Assembly (NCBI GenBank): GCA_014155875.1
Contig: JACEFZ010013565.1
Coordinates: 1-64,000 of the forward strand
Direction of reading: 5' to 3'
Source: Cepaea nemoralis
Lineage: Eukaryota; Mollusca; Gastropoda; Stylommatophora; Helicidae
Length of the DNA: 64,000 nucleotides
This document shows, piece by piece, positions 42,735 through 54,629 of the stretch (position 1 is the first letter of the stretch; each line of letters begins with the position of its first letter). A model generated the notes under the pieces. It did not search any database and was not told where the DNA came from. It was given only the letters and a program-made list of their open reading frames with translations. Made by a program: the position numbers and the translations under genes.

Positions 42735-45058
42735 CTTAGTAAGGAGTATCTGGAAGGCTACGTACGGTCAAGAGCATTATAGACATTGTTGTCATTCTGA
42801 GATATCTGTGGGCTCTTCGCTGAGAGAGGAGTTATTATCTGGTGACTTCGTTCCATCAAACAAGCACACCCTTGACAATTTGGATTGTGTGGCTTCAAGG
42901 GGGTAATGTGAACTCTTTGTGTGTGCGCCAGATAATTCACACAGACAGACGGGAGTAAAAACTCAAGCTAGCAGACAGTTCAAGTGAAGGTCACACTACA
43001 GGTAAATTAACGACGGTCAGCACACGTTATTGCGACGCTAGCGGGCACGCCAGAGAATTAACGCAGACAGGCGCCTGTGTTTAGAGGTCAAGAGACAGAA
43101 GTGCTAGCGGACAGCACAGGTAAATGTCGCGGGGACAAAACGGTGTTTGCAACAAGTGCGGTCAGTCCTAGTGTGTGTGTGTTTGACAGGACAGGATTTA
43201 ACCAAAGATTGAAGACAGCGAGCAATTTCGTCACAACATCCTGTGCGTGGTGAGAAGTTTGTGTGTGTGTGCGAGGGAACGCACTGTGTTGTCGCAAGTT
43301 GACTGGTCAAGATTTTTCGACGCAGTTAATAGGACGGGTGGAGACACCAGCGTCCAGGTACGGGGGAAAGTTACGTTAACCCCTACCACAGCCGTGCTAG
43401 GGCAGCAGTGGAAATTGTGAGTTTCCACGGACAAATCGGGTCAGCGCTGTTTACGAGGACAGGTGACCGAAGGGGGTAGGAACAGTGCCCCACCACAGCC
43501 GGATTTGGGCTGAGAAGGTTGTGTAGAAACTGTGTTTACTAAGGATTTTTTTTCCACTAACGGTGATAAAGAGAAATTGAGGTGACATTGTGAGTTGGGG
43601 TGGAAGGAGGAAAGGTACTCAGGAAAATTTCCACTGACTATTGTGGTCAAGATGACTCATTGTGAATTAACAAAACAAGGTTGTTTTGAAAGAAAGCGAT
43701 ATTTAATGTTTCGTCTTTGTTGAACTGTTCTACTATTGTCATCATTATTCTGTTATGAGCAAACAGTTTTAACGTATCATCATCGCAACCATGGTTGTAC
43801 TTCTTTGCCGATAAGGATTTATATACCCAAATTTAAAGCGCTGAACATTGGCTGCCATTCTCCTTTTCTTTTTGGTGAATCTTGTCGGGTAACGGAAATC
43901 CATAACATTTATGATACAGCAAAGCACCATCTCCGCAACGAAAGTAACAACATATCGAAAGAACACTTTGGATTATTACTGTGGTGCCACCACGTACAGA
44001 GAAAGTACAATAACGTTACGGACTGTGTCGAGACAGAACAGTTTGGATATCACTATCATCTTCAACTTTTGTCGACAGTTGGAACTTGTGATCACCACGT
44101 GAATTCAGGAACCACTCAACAAATCAATCAGTCATTTTGAAATCTAGTGTCGTAGACATTTCCAGCCATTGTGGGAAACTATTAAAAACAATTAACGGAA
44201 CGAAAAACTTTTGAACTGGTTAAGAAGAAAATTATTGTCGGCCAGCCATTTGGACATTTTGTTTGCTCCCATCGTGATATTTATTGTTGTCGGATTGTTA
44301 CGCAATTACGTGTATGTGGTCCAGTGGTTGTCAGGTGTAGGGGATTTTTTGGGTTGTTTCTCGAGAGCCGGGAGACAGCACAAAAATTTATTTTCTTTCT
44401 GGTGCTTACGATATTTTTGTGAGGAAAACGTTAATGAGTTAGCGTGTCGTGCAGTGGCACTGAAGTCCTAACTAATATCTAGAGACGTGTTGTCTGACGT
44501 CAGATTTGTGTATATTTTGATGCTATAAATTATTTGTTTTCTCTTTCTTTCATAATATGTGCATATGATATTTGCTGTGTTCGGATATATATATTATTAT
44601 TGTGATCTTTCGTCGTATCTACTGTCTAGTGGTCTGAGTCAGTTTATATATTACGCGCACTGTGGGTGTCCCTACACAAGCTTGTGGTTGTTACTGTAGT
44701 TTATTTCTTTGTGATCACCGTCTCCGTGTACTTGGCTTGTGAGTCTAACGTTTTTATAGAAAACACTTAGTGTTATCATTCATTCGTTTTGTATATGTAT
44801 TTATATGTATGTTTAACAATATTTCCAGAAATGATATACAACTATTTGTTATAGATATATGCCAGGGAGCATAGGTGATATTTTCCCTCACTACCTAGTG
44901 CTTATAGAGTGACTGGGTGAGTACAGAGTGATATTTTAGCACTACGAATTTACGTACACAGGGAGTGTGGTGTACTTAGGGAAGTGACACAAAGACTAAC
45001 AGCAGAGTCGTCACATTTATAGTTGGCTGACAGACAGCAACGTGTCCACAAGTACAAG
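42735..45058 (+). other. Long leader of element C
   Basis: About 2.3 kb lie before gag. Two ORFs, 43736-44140 (134 codons) and 44211-44471 (86 codons, with a hydrophobic segment IVIFIVVGLL), are not recognisable and may be chance. The leader is unusually long and could contain captured sequence or packaging signals. Confidence 0.5.
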
Positions 45059-46126
45059 ATGCCTACTTTAATGGAATATATTGAAGCAGGTGAACGAATA
45101 GGCCTGAAAGGTAAAGAGTTACAGGAGTATGCTGAAGCAAAAGAACAAAAACAGATTGAAAGAGAGGAGAGGCATAATGAACGCGAGGCAAAACGCCTAC
45201 AGGAAGAAAAGGTAGCTGAAGCAAAGCGTCTACAGGAAGAGAAAGAGACACAAGTAAAGTTAGCTGAAATAGAAAACAAGCGTCTACAGGAAGAGAAAGA
45301 GACACAAGTAAATTTAGCTGAAATAGAAAACAAGCGTCTACAGGAAGAGACACAAATGAAAATGGAAATTGAGAAAGAGAAGATTAAGATGGAAGCTGAA
45401 ATTGCTCTCAGAAAATTAGAACTATCTTCGAAAAATCAAAGTGAGGAAAGAAGAAGACCGTCGCAGTCGTCACAGAGATTAAAACTGCCATATTTTACAG
45501 ACCGGGACCAACTTGAAAATTATTTGGCCAGGTTCGAGGCATCAGCCAAAGCGTTAGGTATTCCAGAGAAAGAGTACGCGATGCGACTTGGAGAGTTTCT
45601 TACGGGTAAGGCTCTAGATACAATGTTTAATTTACCTGTAGAAGAAAGAAACAACTACACTATCTTACGTCAACGTTTGCTGACAAAGTTCCAACTCACT
45701 GAGCATGGATATAGGACAAAGTTTAGACAGTTAGTGCCAGAGACAAATCAAGATTTCACAGACTTTGTTAACACATGTAAAGAATACATTTAACAAATGG
45801 ATGGAGCTCGCAGAAGTAGGGAAAGATTTTAATAAATTAGTAGATTTAATGTTAAGAGACAAGGTAGTATCTGCATGCAATTCTAATTTAGTGGCGTTCT
45901 TTGAGGAGCGTAAGCCAAAGGACATAGACACAATGTCACAGTTAGGGCAAAACTACATGACTGCACATCCTAACGTATCTATTGGGAAACTAATGAGTGA
46001 GGAAATAGTCTGTGCAGCGTACACTAAACAGGACCAGAATCCAGTCATCAGACCAAGGGCGAAAAGTGTGGATTCAGCACAGAAAGGTGAGCAGCAAGAA
46101 CTTCAAGATAATGGTTTCGAGGAAAC
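45059..46126 (+). pseudogene. gag of element C
   Basis: ATG at 45059 starts MPTLMEYIEAGERIGLKGKELQEYAEA, the same plan as elements A and B. A long charged coiled coil with RLQEEKETQVK repeats follows (residues about 35-125), then a gag domain (LPYFTDRDQLENYLARFEAS, GYRTKFRQL). A frame break near 45775 moves the rest (FNKWMELAEVGKDFNKLVDL) to another frame ending at 46142. Codon content is element-like throughout. Confidence 0.82.
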
Positions 46127-47479
46127 AATGTTGGTAGAGTAGGACGGTACCCATATAGAAGAGGGAACTTCCAGAGACGTCCAAATTATGCCGGATGTTG
46201 GAATTGTGGGAGCTGGAGACACAAGGCAGCGGAGTGTGACGTGCAGCCAGCCAGTGAGCCAACAAGTAACGCAAGGAAGGAGATCATCTGTTTCAAATGT
46301 GGAAAGAAGGGGCATATCAGCCATCAATGTAGGATGAGAGAAACAGAGCACTCAAATGCAGCGCAAGTAATTGAGACGCTGAACAATGAAGATTGTAGTG
46401 GGTGCAAACCTCTTTTTGAAAAAGACAGTCAGCCAGTCCTAATATGTGGTCACACAGTTAAAGCAGGATCAGCAGTACATGAAGGAGGAAGTCTGAAGAT
46501 GCATCATGGGTTTGTTAATGATAGGCCAGCGTTAACAAATAGGGATTCCGGATGTACGTCTATCGGAGTGAGGAGAAGTTTAATAGATCCCTCGGATTAT
46601 ACAGGGAAAAAGATTAGATGCATAACATTCAACGGCACAGTAGAGTTCTACCCATTAGCCATAATAACAGTAAAAACACCATATATCACTGGAAGAGTGA
46701 CAGCGTGTGTTTTGGACTCACCAGTGGCTGATTTGATCATAGGAAATGTTATAGGAGTTAAAGATTGTACAGAAGAGGAAGTAGTTTATTGGGACCGAAA
46801 ATATAGTGTAAGCAGTAATAAGGTAGTTACCACAAGAGAACCTAAATTAGAGAGTATAGCTGAGGTAGAAGAGGCACTTGAAGTAGACACAGGAACTCAG
46901 GACAAGGATAGTACAGCTGAGCAGATGAGAATGGATCCCAAATATAGTGCTAGTGACTCCCAGAGACAAGATACTACTCTGAACAAATGTTCCCAAGGGT
47001 GTAGGAGAGTAGAACATAGGCAGTCAAAGAAAGGTAGATGGTGTTTCGAGAGGAAGAACAATGTTCTCACTCGCAGGTTTTCAGATAGCAGAACTGCACG
47101 TGGGCAAGTAGCAGTACCTTTAGCACACAGAGACCGATATACTAGAACAGCTCAGGATAGTGCATGTGCAGGGCACATAGGCATAAGGCGTATGCAGCAG
47201 AAAGCAAGGTGCCAGGTATATGGGCCAAGATTGAATAAAGAGTTCAGACTAAACAGAGACGCAAGTGTAACGGTGCAATATGCAGATAGGAAAGTTGAGT
47301 CAGGTCAAAAGAGTGTTCGCGACATTACTGACCCAGGGCTAGGGATAGCAAACAGATGTTGTAATTGTAGAGGTACCATGAGTCATGGGTACATGAAAGG
47401 TAGACACAGCATCGACAGGAATCAGAGGTGGGTTGATGCAAGAACAGAACCACCTGATATAGGGTCGGTACACAAATAG
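46127..47479 (+). pseudogene. Nucleocapsid, protease and integrase remnant of element C
   Basis: From about 46127 the frame has two CCHC knuckles (CWNCGSWRHKAAEC, CFKCGKKGHISHQC), then a Cys cluster CSGC...CGHT, protease NRDSGCTSIGV and later LIIGN, then VLTRRF...AHRDR and SACAGHIGIRRMQQKARC, a worn integrase zinc region. After about 47220 it becomes unrelated, stopping at 47479. Everything downstream of integrase's zinc site has been lost. Confidence 0.8.
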
Positions 47480-47785
47480 TATTGTGGAGTCGTGAAGTAG
47501 TAAGAGATCGGTGGGTATATAAGTATAATGCTTTCCTATGATGTATTATTATTATTATGTGATGTATTAGTTCATGCATTGGTACACAAGATAGAAAGTT
47601 GTTTGTATTTATGTGTGGGGAATATGGGAGTGTACTATGAGCATTTGGTGTATTATTTAGGGTGGTAGCTGGAGTAAGGTGCAGCCATACTTAGGGCTAC
47701 CCAGGCTATATGTCTGGGTCATATGTTTAGTAAGTTTTAGTCTCCCAATATTTGAAAACGAAGTTTTCTTTTAAGAGGGGGGTGA
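47480..47785 (+). other. 3' untranslated region and polypurine tract of element C
   Basis: No coding sequence. AAGAGGGGGG at 47773-47782 precedes TGA and the 3' LTR and is the likely plus-strand primer. Confidence 0.7.
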
Positions 47786-48564
47786 TGACATAAGCCTGGG
47801 TCATTGACATTGAGTTGAGTGACCGGGCATGAGGAAGAATGGAGATGAGAGTGGGAGACAGTAAAGTGACTGACCTGGCTATGAGAAAACAGCCAGTCCT
47901 GAGAAATAAAATAATGGGAAGGGTGAGCGTGGACCCCAGGGGATGGGGGAAGGACAGTTTAGTTTTGTGTGAAGTCAAGGGACTTGAGGACAGTTAATGT
48001 GTAGATGCCGAACTGGTCGGTAGTCTAAGGAGAAGCGGAGTGAGAGATCTCCGTGTTGTGTTGTTCTCCCTAGTTGTGAAGACAGGCCTGAACCCGAGTG
48101 GGTTCTATAGTGAGTGAGGGCCTAAACCCAGAGTGGGTTGCATAGTTGAGCAGTGGCTCTGACCCAATGTGTGGGTTGTATTGTAGGAGATCCAGCCGTG
48201 GATAGTAGCTGGATTACCTGTCTTGTGGATTTGATAAGAAGCAGGCCGTGAGAAGGCATTGATGTGTGCTGGTTAAATTGTGAGGAGGATATTTATATTC
48301 TATGGATTACATTATTTCTGGATGTATAAACATGTTCCGTCTGTCCGTCTTATTTCTGTAATAAAGGATTATGTGCGCCAACGGAATCTTGTTTAATGAC
48401 TGGTGAATATGCACTTCTGGGGTGAGTTATATTGCAAGAGAGTTAGATATCTCCATTGACACACCATGAGTATCGTTACCTAGACAACGACCACCACACG
48501 ACAATATCATGAACATATCATCGTAAGAACTTCGTGATATTATCATCAAGAACGACGTGTGACA
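47786..48564 (+). repeat. 3' LTR of element C
   Basis: Same start and end as the 5' LTR; one extra C occurs in AAGAACGACGTG near the end. Followed by the target duplication GGAAC. Confidence 0.92.
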
Positions 48565-48569
48565 GGAAC

Positions 48570-48951
48570 TGTTTTTGCGTTTTTTAACGCATTTCGAAAC
48601 ATTCTGCTGATAAGGATGTAATTAATCTGGTTTCTAATACTGCTGTCATACTCCTTCGTGTCGATAATCTTCTAGGATGTTGTTTAAACCAGGTGTTTCC
48701 TACAATAATTTCCTGTTATTTTGCCCATTCTACAAGTCTGTATCCTCCTTTGTTTCGTTCTCCCAAACCATGGGTGCTTACTGAGCATCCATCGCCTTGA
48801 TTTCCCACTTTTGAATTGAAGTCCCCATTACAATATTGATTTTTGAATTTTTACATGTCTTTAAAGCAGGCTTCATGTCATTATGAAATTCCTCTATACT
48901 ATCTTCACTGGAGTCTCTTGTTGGGGCATATATGCCATATATAAAGTGAAA
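48570..48951 (-). pseudogene. Endonuclease, second part, of the split RTE LINE
   Basis: The minus frame reads YAPTRDSSEDSIEEF, then INIVMGDFNSKVGNQGDG and GLGERNKGGYRLVEWA, the middle of an RTE endonuclease. It ends where element C inserted. Confidence 0.8.
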
Positions 48952-48967
48952 TTAGCACATACATAAA

Positions 48968-50289
48968 GTGTTTCCGCTACTTAAAAATGGCTCAATCGAT
49001 AATAGCGTTTTGGGTAATTATAGATCTATTTCCTTACTATCGTCGCTATCAAAACCACTAGAAAAACACATTCATAAAATAAAGTTACACCATTTAATTA
49101 ACAACGATCTAATAATTAACAGTCAATCTGGGTTTCGACCTAAATATTCTTGCTATAGTGCTCTAACAAAAATGACCGATAACTGGCACTTAAACATCAA
49201 CAACGGTAGAATTTGTGGAGCGGTGTTTGTAGACTTTAAAAAAGCTTTTGATATGGTAGATCACGATATTTTAATTAGAAAACTAAAACAAATGAAGACA
49301 AGCACCAACATGGTGAACATAATCACGTCATTTCTATCCAACAAGTCGTGTCCTTCAACAACTGTCTATCAAGACCCACACAGCTTAATATTGGTGTGCC
49401 TCAGGGCTCAATACTAGGTCCGCTGCTTTTTGCAGTTTATATTAATGATCTTCCTTTATATATCAATACAACTTGTGATCTATTTGCAGACGACTGTACT
49501 ATATATACTAGTCAAGAAAACCGTAGTGAATTAGAAAATTCTTTACAAAAGGAACTTGATAATCTTACTAGATGGAGCAATGAAAACCGCATGCAAATTA
49601 ACATCGACAAAATCAAATCCATGTTAATAACGACCAGACAAAAACTACAGACACTAGCCATAACTGGAGCACCGCTCGAACTCCGCTTGGGCTCGTTACC
49701 TATAGTTAATGTGAATGAACATAAAACACTAGGTCTTTTAATTGACAGCAATTTGAGCTGGAGCTCTCATGTTCACGTTCTTACCAAGAAAATAGCATAA
49801 CAAGTTTACCAACTTGCTAAAATTCAGCACTTCCTGGACGAAAGCACACGAAAACTATTCTATACATGCTATATCCAATCACATCTCGACTACTGTTCCA
49901 CAGTTTGGGATGGTTGCCCTAAATCTAATTTAAACCGACTATGTTCTCTACAAAACCGCGCTATTCGTCTGGTTTCTGGCAGAAAGCACGTTGAAAGTAA
50001 TAATTTATACAGGCATCTAAGACTTCTACCACTTGGAAAGCGCTTCCTTTTTAACAAAGCCAAATTAGTGAATAAAATTATATCTCAAAATACCCCAGAG
50101 TATCTTCTGCCGCTGATTCAATCTAATGCAATGAACAGCAAGCGCCTAAATTTGTTACATGTCTCAAAGCCTAGATTGGACCTATACAAAACATGTTTCG
50201 CCTATTCTGGTGCTCACTTATGGAATGATTTTCCTCCAGATCTGAAAACTCCAATGAGTCCCTACACATTTAACCGAAAACTCTTTTAA
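48968..50289 (+). pseudogene. RT of the CR1/L2-like LINE
   Basis: It has LGNYRSISLLSSLSKPLEKH, SGFRPKYSCYSAL, AVFVDFKKAFDMVDHDIL (motif A), IGVPQGSILGPLLFAVYIND (motif B), LFADDCTIY (motif C), HLDYCSTVWD and a C-terminus YSGAHLWNDFPPDLK before the stop at 50287. A frameshift near 49370 and a stop at 49798 break it. Motif style is that of the L2/Daphne/Crack branch. The endonuclease is missing. Confidence 0.85.
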
Positions 50290-50394
50290 TACGTAATCCA
50301 TACCGACTATATGCCACCATAATTCATTTACTGGTATAATTGTTCATTATAATTGTTTAACTATAATTGTTCACTATATATGTGTGTGCGTGTG

Positions 50395-50402
50395 GGAGAG
50401 AG

Positions 50403-50467
<65 letters not shown>

Positions 50468-50774
50468 TGAGTGTCAGAGAGAGTGAATGTGTATGTGCGC
50501 ACGTGCATGCGTGTGTGTGGAGAGAGTGATTGAGCGAGAAATGGTGAGGGAGTGTGTCAGTGCATGCATTCGTACGTGTATGTGTGAGAGTGAGTGAGGG
50601 AGTGTGTGCGTGCGTGCATTCATGCGTATGTGTATGTGTGAGAGAGTGTGATTGAGAGAGTGAGTGTGTGTGTGAAGGATTGTGTGTGAGAGAGTGAGAG
50701 AGTAGGTAAGTGAATGAGTGAGGAGTAAATGAGTGAGAGAGTGAGTGTGTGTGAGTGAGTGAATGAGTGTTAAA

Positions 50775-50853
<79 letters not shown>

Positions 50854-51029
50854 AAAAGAGTGAGTGAGTGCGCTAGGGTAAGTGAAACATTGAATGATAG
50901 CGTGAGGGTGTGTGTCTGTCTGTGTATGAGTGTGAGAAAGAGAGTTAGAGATAAAGTGAATGAAGATGGACAGAGTGAATGAATGGGGGAAATAGTGAGT
51001 GTGTTAGAGAGAGAGAGAGAGGGTGAGCG

Positions 51030-51067
<38 letters not shown>

Positions 51068-51135
51068 TGGGAGAGTTGATGTGTTAGTGTGTGTGTGTGA
51101 GCGCGCGCAGGCGTGTGAGTGTGTGTATATGAAAG

Positions 51136-51195
<60 letters not shown>
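50395..51195 (+). repeat. GA/GT-rich microsatellite block
   Basis: (GA)n at 50400-50463, (GT)n at 50779-50812, then (GA)n runs at 50815-50850, 51007-51062 and 51141-51190, with GTGAGTGA-type filler between. Lies in the 3' region of the CR1/L2-like LINE. Confidence 0.9.
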
Positions 51196-51196
<1 letters not shown>

Positions 51197-51374
51197 CGAG
51201 AGAGCTGAGCAGATGCATGTCATGTAATACGCATGTTTATTATGTAACACGCGAATCCATATGTTTGTGTATTCTCATCTGTCATGTTATCAGTTAAATA
51301 CCATTTGATTTTATCATGTATAATGTAAACTCATGTACATTACTGTAGTTTGAGTGAGAGACAGAATGAGTGTG

Positions 51375-51400
51375 TGTGTGGGGGGGGGGGGGGGGGAAGC
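51375..51400 (+). repeat. Poly-G run
   Basis: About 20 consecutive G's after GTGTGTGT. Such a run can form quadruplex DNA and is hard to sequence correctly. Confidence 0.8.
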
Positions 51401-51559
51401 ATCACTATTTTTACTTCAGACACTGTTTATGTACACATTTTTCTCCATGTTTAACATTTTTATGAGACTGCTCATGACAATTGTCAGTGTATATGTGTGA
51501 GTAAAGTGTGGGAGTTTGTTCATACTAGTTTCAATGCTCACGTGAGGCATTTTGTATGT

Positions 51560-53245
51560 GTCTAGATGTGAGGATATGTAAGTGTGTGTGGAGGATGTGT
51601 GTGAGTGTGGGGATATGTGTGGGTGGGGGAATGTGGGTGGGGGTATGCGTTTTGATGGGTTGATGTGTGTGGGTGTTGGTGGGTAGTGATATTTGTGGTT
51701 GTTGGTGGGATGTGTGGATGGATGTGTGGATGGATGTGTGGGGGTGAAATTAGGGGTGTGGGAATGGGTGTGGGGGATGTGGGTATGGGTGGAGGATATG
51801 TGTATGGGACGGGTGCGAGGGATGTGTGTTTGGGTGGGGGATATGTGTGGGTGGGTGGAGATGTGTGGATGGTTTGGGGAAGTATGTGTGGGTGGCTGGG
51901 TTGTGTGGGTAGGGGATTGTGTGGGTAGATTGGGGATGTAAGTGCGGGTGGGGAGAAGTGTATGGTGTGTCCGCATTTGGGATATGTGTGCGGTGTGTTG
52001 GTGGGGGATGTGCGGATGGGTGGTATGTTTGTTGTGGTATGGGTGAGGATATGTGTGTGGATGGGGGATAGTTTGTGGTGTGGGGGATGTGTGTGGTGGG
52101 TGCGGGGAATGTGTGTATGGGTGGGGGATATGTGTGGGTGAGTAGGGGGTGTGTGGTGGTTGGGAGAAGTATGTGTGGGTGGTGGGGGTGTGTGGGTGGT
52201 AGATGTGTGCGTGGTTGGAGAATGTGTGGGTGGGGGTGTATGAGTGGCTTAGGGATGTGTAGGTGGGTGAGGGATGTGTATGTGTCGGGGTGGGATGCGT
52301 GAGTGGGTGGAGGATGTGTGTGGGTAGGGGTATTGTGATCGAGAGATGTTTGGTTGAGGTGGGTGGTTGTGTGTGGGTGCGTAGTGGAGGATGTGTGCGT
52401 GAGTGAGTGAGTGTTGGTGGATGGGTGGGAAATGCATGCGTGGGTGGGGAGAGGTGCGTGGTGTGTTGGTTGGGGATATTGTGTGGGTGGGGTATGTGTG
52501 TGTGGGTGGGGGTATGTGGGGTGGATGGGTAAGGGTATGTGTGTGGGTGTGGGTGGGAATATTGTGTGGTATGTGGGTGGGGGATATGTGTGTGGTGTGT
52601 AGGTGGGGATGCATGGTGGTATGTGGGTGTGGGATGTGTTGGTGAGGGATATGTGTGCGGTGTGTGGGTTGGGAATATTGCGTGGTAGAGGATGTATGTG
52701 ATGTGCGGGTGGGGGTGTGTGTGATGGGGGATTGGGTTAGGGCATGTGTGGGTGGGTGGAGGATGTATGTGAGGGTGGTGGGGTGTGTGTGAGTGGATTG
52801 GGGATGTATAGGTGGCTTGGGAGATGTGTGTGTCTCGGGGTAGGGAGATGTCAGTTGGTGGGAATGTGTGTGTGTATGGTTTGGGTATGTGTGAGTGGAT
52901 TTGCGATGTGTGGGTTGGTGGGGGATGTGTGTGCGTGGGTGGAGAATATGTGGTAGATGTAGATGTGGCTGGGGATGGGTGGTTGGAGGTGTGGGTGGGG
53001 GGAGAGGATGTGTGGGTTAAGGTGTGTATGTGGTGGGCGTGGGGTGTGTGTGTTGGTGGGGGATGTTTGTGGGTGGCGAATGTGTTTTGGTTGGGGGAAC
53101 AGGTGAGGGCAGTGTGTGTGGGTGGGGGATGTGTAGGAGGGGGATGGGTTGGTTGGTGGGGTATGTATGTGTCCCTGGGTGTGTGTGTGTGGGTAGGTGG
53201 GGTTGTGTGTATGGGTGGGGTTATGTATGGGTAGGTGGGAGATGG
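51560..53245 (+). repeat. G-rich minisatellite GTGTGGGTGGGGGATAT-type
   Basis: About 1.7 kb of irregular 12-18 bp units such as GTGTGGGTGGGGGATATGTG. One strand is nearly free of C. The Gly/Trp/Val and His/Pro/Thr ORFs here are not genes. Confidence 0.9.
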
Positions 53246-53455
53246 GCCTCAAAACATGGTAATGTGTCTTGATTATGTTTACAACATTCATTTCACAATG
53301 TTTATCTTTCTTCCTATGTAAATGTATAATGCTCTTGATGAACGAAAGACGAGTGATTGGAAGGGCCGAATGTAAGACGGGCCTGCGTGTCCAATTTGTT
53401 ACCCTTTTAAAATAAAGTTGATTTGATTTGATTTAATTTGATTTGATTTGATATA

Positions 53456-53805
53456 TTTGAATGGCATTTAATGTTAAAAGATCTGCCGATTAATTTTACC
53501 TATAGAACCCTGTCTGGCACAGCCCAATATTCCTTAACAGATTTTAATGTTTACAGATCCAAGATAATTGCTACATCTCTTTGCAGTTCTTTTCCCCCAG
53601 AATAAATAATCTCACAATCCTCCCCTGTCTTAATCCCTGCACCTTTCCATCTCGTCTCCCACACTCATAATATGTTAATCTTTTCTCTTGCCATTTCTTA
53701 TTTGATGCTATCTAATGTTCCGTCTTCGCTTAATGTCCGAATATTCCATGTTGCTAATTTCAATTTCTCTGTCCTTTTTTTTAGTGATGATCTGTAATTA
53801 GGCGA
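53456..53805 (-). pseudogene. Endonuclease N-terminus of the split RTE LINE
   Basis: The minus frame, with two stops, reads KLKLATWNIRTLSEDGTLDS, EMAREKINIL, TRWKGAGIKTGEDCEIIYSG and VKLIGRSFNI. It continues across the CR1/L2-like insertion at 48951. This is the 5' end of the RTE copy. Confidence 0.8.
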
Positions 53806-54600
53806 ACCATGCTAAACTAGGCAACAGTAAAGAATGAAGTTTGTGCTTGCTTTCCTTCCTGGCAGTGACAATACTGGCCGGTTACCGTAGCCATTGTCTC
53901 GTTAGAGAGATCGTCTGCTAACCGTTGTGATGAAAGATGAGACCATAACCAACGACTATCTGTCGACTGCCCTCGAAAGTTCATCCACCATCTGCCTTCC
54001 GTGGTTTCTTGTGAACAACTTCCGAAAACGAATACAAAATAACAGCGCACCCTCTCCACAGTTACTACGTCGTCATTTTACCCGAAGCATTGGGTATCTG
54101 CAATTTTCACGCAGTAATACGTCAATATATATCTTATATATAAATTAGGATCTTCGTCTGTCTGTCTGTCTGTCTGTCTGTATGTATGTATGTATGTATG
54201 TATGTCCTTTATTTGTTCGCGAACGGCCCATCCGATTGAGATGAAATTTTCTACACGCCTTCCTTTCATTCCAGCGCTGCCAACTGTCGTATTTTTTTTC
54301 CTTCTTCCTCCTCCTCCCTCCTCCCATTCCCAAAATACGTACGTAAATATGATGATGATGATGAAAGAATCCCCGAACCAAAACGCTAGGGAAAGGGAAG
54401 AAAATGACGTGACTACACAGAATCGTCACACGGCAATCATCATCATCATCAAGTGCCGTGCCGGCTGGCGTAGGCGTTCAACTCTGCTGCTGATATATAT
54501 GTCTCCATGCCACTGCAATATCAATAACAATTCATCTTTTTATATGTAAGGAAGTTATCTACAGTCGTGTAGAAGGGAAGAACAATCAATAGAAGGACCG
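53806..54600. other. Unassigned stretch with possible transposon end
   Basis: No gene is recognised. At 54125-54190 TATATCTTATATATAAATTA is followed by (TCTG)n(TATG)n, then a unique segment TTCGCGAACGGCCCATCCGA. Related words appear inverted at 56757-57300, which may be the other end of a DNA transposon. Confidence 0.3.
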
Positions 54601-54629
54601 AAATCACAGAACCTAGACGAGTATGAATT

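Larger units (their letters stand above)
41942..48564 (+). mobile_element. Element C: complete LTR element lacking RT
   Basis: It is bounded by near-identical 777- and 779-bp LTRs and the 5-bp target duplication GGAAC (41937-41941, 48565-48569). Between them come a tRNA-Pro-like primer site, a 2.3 kb leader, gag, protease, a remnant of the integrase zinc region and a polypurine tract. There is no integrase core, RT or RNase H. It would need proteins from a related autonomous element to move. Confidence 0.92.
48952..53455 (+). mobile_element. CR1/L2-like LINE with a hugely expanded 3' region
   Basis: The RT part (48968-50286) is followed by about 2.9 kb of GA, GT and GGGT repeats, then a typical 3' tail (GGGCCGAATGTAAGACGGGC, AATAAAG, (TTGAT)n at 53411-53455). 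The RTE coding sequence resumes directly after, so LINE plus repeats lie inside one insertion. A short ATATAT at both joints may be the target duplication. Confidence 0.75.
39909..53805 (-). mobile_element. RTE-type LINE split by two later insertions
   Basis: Reading the minus strand, endonuclease N-terminus (53800-53456), then an inserted CR1/L2-like LINE, endonuclease remainder (48951-48570), then an inserted LTR element, then RT and C-terminus (41936-39930) and a (GATGA)n tail (39929-39909). The pieces join in coding order. Its 3' end is the apparent source of the 12.5-16.5 kb minisatellite. Confidence 0.85.

Noticed and set aside
43736..44471. Two ORFs in the leader of element C, one with a hydrophobic segment, as an envelope-like or accessory gene
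   Set aside because: Short, unlike any known family, and placed before gag where no such gene is expected.
51416..53291. Thr/His/Pro-rich and Gly/Trp/Val-rich ORFs
   Set aside because: Composition of the G-rich minisatellite; open on both strands.
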